Origin: Agelaius tricolor
Lineage: Eukaryota; Chordata; Aves; Passeriformes; Icteridae
Direction: 5' to 3'
DNA length: 64,000 bases
NCBI GenBank assembly: GCA_023055355.1
Contig: JALJCS010000010.1
Span: forward strand, 26,296,001 to 26,360,000
Shown here in pieces: positions 54,817 to 64,000 of this stretch (position 1 is its first letter; the number at the start of each line of letters is the position of its first letter). Both the position numbers and the translations under genes were made by a program. The notes under the pieces were generated by a model. The model ran no database searches and was not told the DNA's origin. It worked only from the letters and a program-made list of their open reading frames with translations.

Positions 54817-57161
54817 GTAAACAGTGACTTTAATCTAATTATGCCATCTGCTTTAGTCTGTATTTATGGTCTTGTTTCAATGCCTCAAATCTCTGTAATA
54901 ATATTCCCTTGATTTTATAGTTGCCCTCTAAAAATCCTAGCCCTGAAGATAAATGATTTTTGAGAACTTTTAGCAAGACATAGGCACGAAAAGAAGGTTT
55001 TCTCCACCTTGGTTAGTACTGGTTATAGAAAATTTCTGTTCTAATCAGAAGGAAGAGAAAGTCCATTTGCATACAGAGTTCACAGCAATCTAAAAGACAT
55101 TCCATCCTCAAGCAATCATTCCAGAATGGCATAGAGTGACTAATTGATCTGAACGCATCCAAGGTCACCATGGACTCCTGGTCTCTTTCTTCTGTCTTTA
55201 AAACCACAATTTGTCTCACTAATTCCAGCTGGGTTGATCACAGATGATCATTTATCTCATTAGAAATAATCTGCTGATCCCAACAAAGTACTTTAAATAG
55301 ATGAGTCTTTAAACTCTGGGGTGAACATTTTTGAATACAAAACTGCATTACCAAGAATATATTAATTTATATGGAGCAGTTCTGGGAAATCTGATGGGGT
55401 TTACACAGGAATGGCGATTGGATCTGATTCAGACAAATTAATTCAAACCATAGGTAATTCATAGACAGTGAATCCACAGGGGTATTAAGTCTCTGATAAG
55501 GATGTAAATTGCAGAGTTGGGCTGCAGGAAGACCATGGCCTTGGTATTATATAGCTGCATTTCACTGTGTCCTGAAATTGATCTTCTATAATCCTTAAAT
55601 TCCTCCTTAGGCTGCCTATGCTTGTATGGGCTTGATTCACAGGCTTTATGGTGTTCTTGTCCCCTTCTTTTAGCTTAGCTTGCATGTTTCTGAAAATGTG
55701 AGATAGCTAGCAGTGGATGGAAGATAATTTCTTCAGACAAGACACTTATGAAATTCTTTTAACTACTTCTGAATTCTAACCATGCATAATTAGTCCACCT
55801 GAAATTACATTCTGGTTCATAATTTAATTTTTATCAGAATAATCCAAATTCATGGCAAAGTTTCTGGACCATTTTGACTCTTGACTTAGCCTAGGATTGA
55901 ATTTCAGACCTTGCTCATTATCAGCCATTACTGTCTGTTTCTTACACTGACACATCTAAGTCTTGCCCCCTCAGGCCATCCTACTGCTCCTACTGCTGAT
56001 GCAGAATATTTTCACTGCCATGTGCAATCTGGTAAATGCATGTCATTCCCACACTGATGTTATTCTCAAATTAAGCTGTAGCTGAAAGCCTTCCTGATCC
56101 CAGTAACTTTCTGGCCAAACCAATTCTTTGAAATGCAAAATCAGTAGTGGCTTTTGAGAAGTAATCACCCTTTCAATATGACAGGAAGTTAGATTTTTAC
56201 ATCTTCATACCTAGCCTTGCTTAGGTACTCATTTAATTTGTTAGGATAATGTCTGATTCAGCTGTTAATCTATTATAGTGGTGAAATTTCTTGAGTTTAG
56301 TCTTGTGTTTGAAATCTGCTGGATGTTTTCTGGTCTGACATTATTTGTCCATTTGTGGTCAGATCACTGATAATAATGCCAAGTACCTGACAGTGTGCCT
56401 TGCTTCAGGCATGGGGGAACATCCTCTCTATGTTTGACCACAGGCTTGCCAGTGCCTCATTTCCTGGGACAGATTTGGAATCAGAGCTAGAGTTTATAAC
56501 TAGGTCCTTTGTGCAGTTTTGACTAAGGGGCAGTTAGAGACTAAGTGGAAAAGACCTCTGGAAGGTTTAGGGGCTCAGTGTGTGCTTTGGAGTTCAGGCA
56601 TCTTTTAGCTGGCAATGTTCTAACTGGACCTAAAATACCAATGGAGGATTTTATAGTAGGCCATGAATTTGGATTTAAATTCTGTTTGTTTTTGAAACAG
56701 ACAAGTAATGACTCAAAGTCACTTCCTGAGCTGGTATGTGATGTATTAATGACCTTCCTGTGCAGGTCTGCAGATCCACCAGATATAGAGTCAGAGTAAC
56801 TTGTTGTACTGTATGAGGTGTGATTTTAAAATCTTGTCTTCTACTCCAGGGCTCACCAAAAATAAGCTTTTGCTTAAGGGAAGGAGGCATGTGTAACTTC
56901 CAACGTGTTTTATGTGTTTGTGTCTGCGGGGTTTCAAAACTTGTCTTTCTATCTTCTTCAGCTTCATAAGTGTCCTTACAAAAATGTCATTCCTTTCATG
57001 TTTTACTGAAAGTTTGAAGTGTCTGATTCTGTATAAGATGAAATACAGATACTCTTTAATGATGTATAAAAATTGTGAACTACTTTTGACTGCTTTGTGA
57101 GTTAAAAGCAAAAGAAATAATAATAATAATAAAACATAACCAAGGACCATATTTTGGGCAG
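54817..57161 (+). other. KALRN: Intron, 2,345 bp
   Basis: Unique AT-rich sequence ending in an (AAT)n tract only about 30 bp before the acceptor. No exon or transposon was recognised. Confidence 0.9.
57116..57131. repeat. Short (AAT)n tract near an acceptor
   Basis: About five AAT/TAA units lie 31 nt upstream of the exon start at 57162. They occupy the place where a branch point and pyrimidine tract would normally be. Confidence 0.85.
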
Positions 57162-57344
57162 CAAACAAAGGAGAAAGTGAAGCTCCTCATCCAGCTGGCT
57201 GACAGCTTTGTAGAAAAAGGACACATACATGCCACAGAAATCAGGAAATGGGTCACCACTGTAGACAAGCGCTACCGGGACTTCTCTCTCAGGATGGGGA
57301 AATACCGTTACTCCCTGGAAAAAGCCCTTGGAATCAACCCAGAG
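57162..57344 (+). CDS. KALRN: KALRN exon: end of the last spectrin repeat (probably the ninth)
   Basis: The exon is 183 nt, 61 codons, phase 0 at both ends (window residues 573-633). It encodes QTKEKVKLLIQLADSFVEKG, HIHATEIRKWVTTVDKRYRD, then FSLRMGKYRYSLEKALGINP and E. IRKWVTTVDKRYRDF holds the conserved helix-C tryptophan. SFVEKGHIHATEIRKW is kalirin-type; I recall GFCEKGHAHAAEIKKC in TRIO. The acceptor is unusually poor: A-rich DNA with an AAT tract, then attttgggcag, giving only a four-T pyrimidine run. The donor GAG|gtactg is also moderate. The exon is therefore a candidate for inefficient inclusion, although the repeat needs it. Confidence 0.96.
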
Positions 57345-58400
57345 GTACTGTAAGACCCTGTCCTGTTGGGGTTTTATACCAGAGTCACAGAGGAAGGGGA
57401 AGCCTGTGGAATGAATGCTGGTGGGTTTTGTGTGCCCTTTAGAAACACTGAAAGCTCAGCCAGCCCACCTGGCCATGGCCAGAATTGCTTCTGGAGAAAA
57501 AGGGTTAAAGGGTTTTGCTGTGCTTGGTCAGTGATGTGAGGAGAAGCAGGTGAAGATCAGAAAGATTTTCTAAACAAATGTTTGCACCATTTTTCAGGAG
57601 ACCATACAGCTTTCAGGAGGAAACGGGGGAAAACACATTAATTGAATAAAAGTCCGTGTTAATTTTGGCATAAACCATAAATCCTGCTCCCACACCATTA
57701 TTTTGCATCAAATTCAAACTTTGACTCTTAAGTTTTTATTCTCTCGTCCTTTAACTAACATAAACAATTGATCCCCAGCCTCATCTCTGAATTCTTTTAG
57801 GTGAAGTAGATCATAAGAAGCAAAATTTAGCATTTCCTACTATTCCCTGGCCATAGTATTAAGGGAGAGTGCCAAAAGCAGAAACACTTAAAAACCTTTC
57901 AGTCAATGACTCTTTGGAATAAAGTATTAAGAATAAAGAATAAATTCCTTCACACTCTCATGATACTTTAACTGCATTGTTCCTTGTAGGGCTTCTGGTT
58001 TACACAGAGTTCTAACCACAGCCTGGAAAGGTATCCCATGGTAAATGGCCACTGAAAGTTGTCTCTGCATGGTGCTCTACTTTATCAGACTGGTTTTTAT
58101 GAAGTTCCATACTAGACAACCAATTTAGATATGAAAGAGTAAGGTAATTTAGGCTTTTTTTATCAGTATTGATTCCTAGTTAGGAGAACCAGTGAAGATT
58201 ACAATGAATATATTTTCTGGGTTTCTAAGATTTCTCTCTCAGGTTTTTATCTATTCTCAAAGTATTTCTACTTCTCCCTAAATTTCCTCCTTTTTGATAT
58301 TATCTTTTGTCCTTTCTTACCTCTTTGATCTCATGAACATGCTGCACTTTGCACAACAGTAGGACTACAATGAAGTTTAATTCTGTATTTTTTTCCCTAG
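57345..58400 (+). other. KALRN: Intron, 1,056 bp
   Basis: Unique AT-rich sequence. No repeat or exon-like element was recognised. Confidence 0.9.
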
Positions 58401-58519
58401 GATAACAAAGACCTAGAACTAGATATCATTCCAGCAAGTCTTTCAGACCGGGAGGTAAAGCTGCGAGATGCAAATCATGAAGTCAATGAAGAAAAAAGGA
58501 AGTCAGCCAGAAAGAAAGA
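58401..58519 (+). CDS. KALRN: KALRN exon: charged linker between spectrin repeats and DH1
   Basis: The exon is 119 nt, phase 0 in and two bases of a split Glu codon out (window residues 634-673). It encodes DNKDLELDIIPASLSDREVK, then LRDANHEVNEEKRKSARKKE. It starts acidic and ends strongly basic, joining the helical array to the exchange-factor domain. LSDREVKLRDANHEVNEEKR is the kalirin form; I recall IPGSEVKLRDAAHELNEEKR in TRIO. The acceptor is ttttttccctag and the donor GA|gtatgt. It has no known catalytic role. Confidence 0.97.
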
Positions 58520-62183
<3,664 letters not shown>

Positions 62184-62253
62184 CATTTTTCTAAAGGAGC
62201 TGGAGAAATATGAACAACTGCCTGAGGATGTGGGCCACTGCTTTGTCACCTGG
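62184..62253 (+). CDS. KALRN: KALRN exon: DH1 domain, third segment
   Basis: The exon is 70 nt: one base completes Asn, then 23 codons run to phase 0 (window residues 732-755). It encodes [20 protein letters not shown] and FVTW. This continues the DH helical bundle, and [20 protein letters not shown] is shared with TRIO. The acceptor is tcttcttttttcag, a strong pyrimidine tract, and the donor is TGG|gtaatg. Confidence 0.98.
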
Positions 62254-63920
62254 GTAATGAGGCTGCTGCTTCTCATTATTTATTCAAATTAATTCCTCCA
62301 GCAGATGGGAACAAGCTGGGAATAGGTGCAAGGGCTATGTCCCCAGTGATAAATAGGATTAGGAGCTAGTCTGGAACTAAAACTGCTTTGTCCTTCACCT
62401 GCCCAGGGTGAAAGTTTCCACCCTTCTCCTCAGCAATAGTGTGAAGGCTTTCCAGAGCCTCTCTCCTTGTCCTGTACTGACCACACAGCTTTTATTTACC
62501 TCTGCTGGTTTCTGTTTAGCACAACTTCATCAAACCAAACCTGGTTTTATGAGACATTCATTTCCCTGTGAAAGGCCCTGGGAGGACAGACATTTAAAAT
62601 CCTAATATACCTTCCTTAAAGAATTTTAGTCATGCCATGAGAACTCCACAAAGGCATGAAGAACATATTTTATCGACTTTTTTCCTCCAGAAATTAGTGT
62701 CAAATTTCTGAGCCACTGTGCTCACTCATTCCATTATGCAATGCCAGGATAATTTCCAACAGGACTTTGAAATCTTGGTGCAGAGAGTCTTTGTGAGTGT
62801 AGGAGGCTCTGGGAATTGGCTGCAGTAATTTATCTGCATGAAAGCTGTTCTCTTTTCAAATATTTACCAGTCAAGTCAGCCATCTTTGTGATTTGTCTGA
62901 TTGTTTTATTCATATATCAAAGCTAGGAATTAGTATTTTAAGAGTAAAGATGGAATATTTTCACTTACCCAAAAACTTAGCATGTTTAGATGATTTCAGA
63001 TGGGTTTTTAATTTAAAAACATGTCACTAGTCTTGATGAAATAGATTCAGAAATATTGTTTACAAAGAACAGGTTACCTCTTTAGGAAAGATGAATGCAT
63101 TTATGTATCATTCTCTGCAAAAACTTCATGGTACTTTAACATACTAACTGCATCATCTCAACAAAGGTACATGTCCAGAGCTCTGTGTGGTTACAGATGT
63201 ACATACAATGGTGCCTGCACAATTGCAGGATCCTGTTGTTTAGATAGCTGGCATTTTAAAAAAAGCAACAGCAATAAAAGGAAAACATCCTCCTCTTTTA
63301 TTTCCCTCCCTCTTCTTGAGACCAGAGTACATTAATAAGAGGTGGGAGTGCACAGATGCTTTTAATTTCTGCTTAAAAGTAAACAAATTAGGAAATAAAA
63401 TGTAAAACAACATAAAGTTTGAGCCATTGAAGTTTGAACCAAAGTAGGAAAGGCAAGTCTGGGTCAGGTGTCATAAATTTCAAGTAAAAAATGTTGGCTT
63501 GTGCCAGTTTAGATTATGTGAGTCTCTTGCCAGGCTTCTAGACTGGCTCTATCTTCAAGTAGGTGATAGAGTCAACACTTCATGACTGAGTTTTGAGACC
63601 CTCAAACTCTTGTGTAACATTCATAGAGCTGTTAGAAATTATTTTACAGCTGGATTAAAATTTTAGGCCTTCCCTCTGTGATATTTGTTAAAGAAAGCCT
63701 CCCGCAGCCCTCAGAACTGCTCAAATAAGGTACGAACATTAAAGTCTTCTGCTCTTAATTTACAGTTCTTGTGCTGCTTGGTGGCAGGGTTGGGGTGCTG
63801 GTGGTGGTGGGTGTGTGGGAGAGAGTCATCACCTGTATTTATCCTGGTGTGCCTCAGTAAAAATCTGTGGGAGCAGAGAAATAGCTTATCTTGCTTTTCC
63901 CTTGATGTTTGTTTTCACAG
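62254..63920 (+). other. KALRN: Intron, 1,667 bp
   Basis: Unique AT-rich sequence with a G-rich stretch at 63787-63819 close to the next exon. No transposon or exon was recognised. Confidence 0.9.
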
Positions 63921-64000
63921 GCAGATAAATTTCAGATGTATGTCACCTACTGCAAAAACAAGCCTGACTCCAGCCAGCTCATCCTGGAACATGCAGGGAC
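63921..64000 (+). CDS. KALRN: KALRN exon (5' part, cut by window end): DH1 domain, fourth segment
   Basis: Eighty nucleotides are visible, entering at phase 0: 26 codons plus two bases (window residues 756-781). It encodes [20 protein letters not shown] and ILEHAG, then begins a Thr-type codon (AC). [19 protein letters not shown] is the shared kalirin/TRIO DH segment. SSQL differs from SNQL in mammalian kalirin and STQL in TRIO as I recall them, and a following Thr fits kalirin (HAGT). The acceptor is tttgttttcacag. The exon end and the rest of DH1-PH1 are beyond the window. Confidence 0.97.

Overview
The window is a stretch of vertebrate nuclear DNA, most probably avian, lying entirely inside one gene read on the + strand: KALRN (kalirin), a very large Rho-family guanine nucleotide exchange factor. 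Seventeen coding exons are visible, the last cut by the window end. Joined in silico they give one open frame of 2,345 nt (781 codons plus 2 nt, about 3.7% of the window). All sixteen complete introns are GT-AG and every split codon is consistent. KALRN rather than its paralogue TRIO is supported by residues I recognise, such as [26 protein letters not shown] and [20 protein letters not shown] bird is suggested by decayed CR1-type LINE tails, the absence of SINEs or recent LTR elements, and moderate intron sizes; a non-avian reptile is not excluded.

Layout. Positions 1-6436 are intron. The 6437-6628 exon encodes the end of one spectrin repeat, probably the fourth of nine. Five complete spectrin repeats follow: exons 18820 + 23965; 34735 + 40563; 46730 + 49486; 52520 + 53562 + 54011; and 54694 + 57162. 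Every repeat boundary falls on a phase-0 intron. Exon 58401 is a charged linker. Exons 59696, 60384, 62184 and 63921 begin the first DH (Dbl homology) domain, which is known in kalirin to activate Rac1 and RhoG. The Sec14 domain and early repeats lie upstream of the window; the rest of DH1 and its PH domain lie downstream. Introns are long in the first half (up to 12.2 kb) and short in the second (down to 334 bp).

The non-coding sequence is mostly unique AT-rich intron. It holds a 115-nt CA microsatellite, a 48-nt TC microsatellite, a few CR1 tails, short tandem duplications, several near-perfect hairpins and poly-A runs. The most interesting non-coding segment is a CpG-rich patch at about 17486-18055, 0.8 kb upstream of the exon that opens the fifth spectrin repeat. 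It is where an internal promoter for the N-terminally shortened Delta-kalirin isoforms would be expected.

I found no second gene, RNA gene, CRISPR array or new multi-gene system. The findings concern regulation and splicing inside KALRN.
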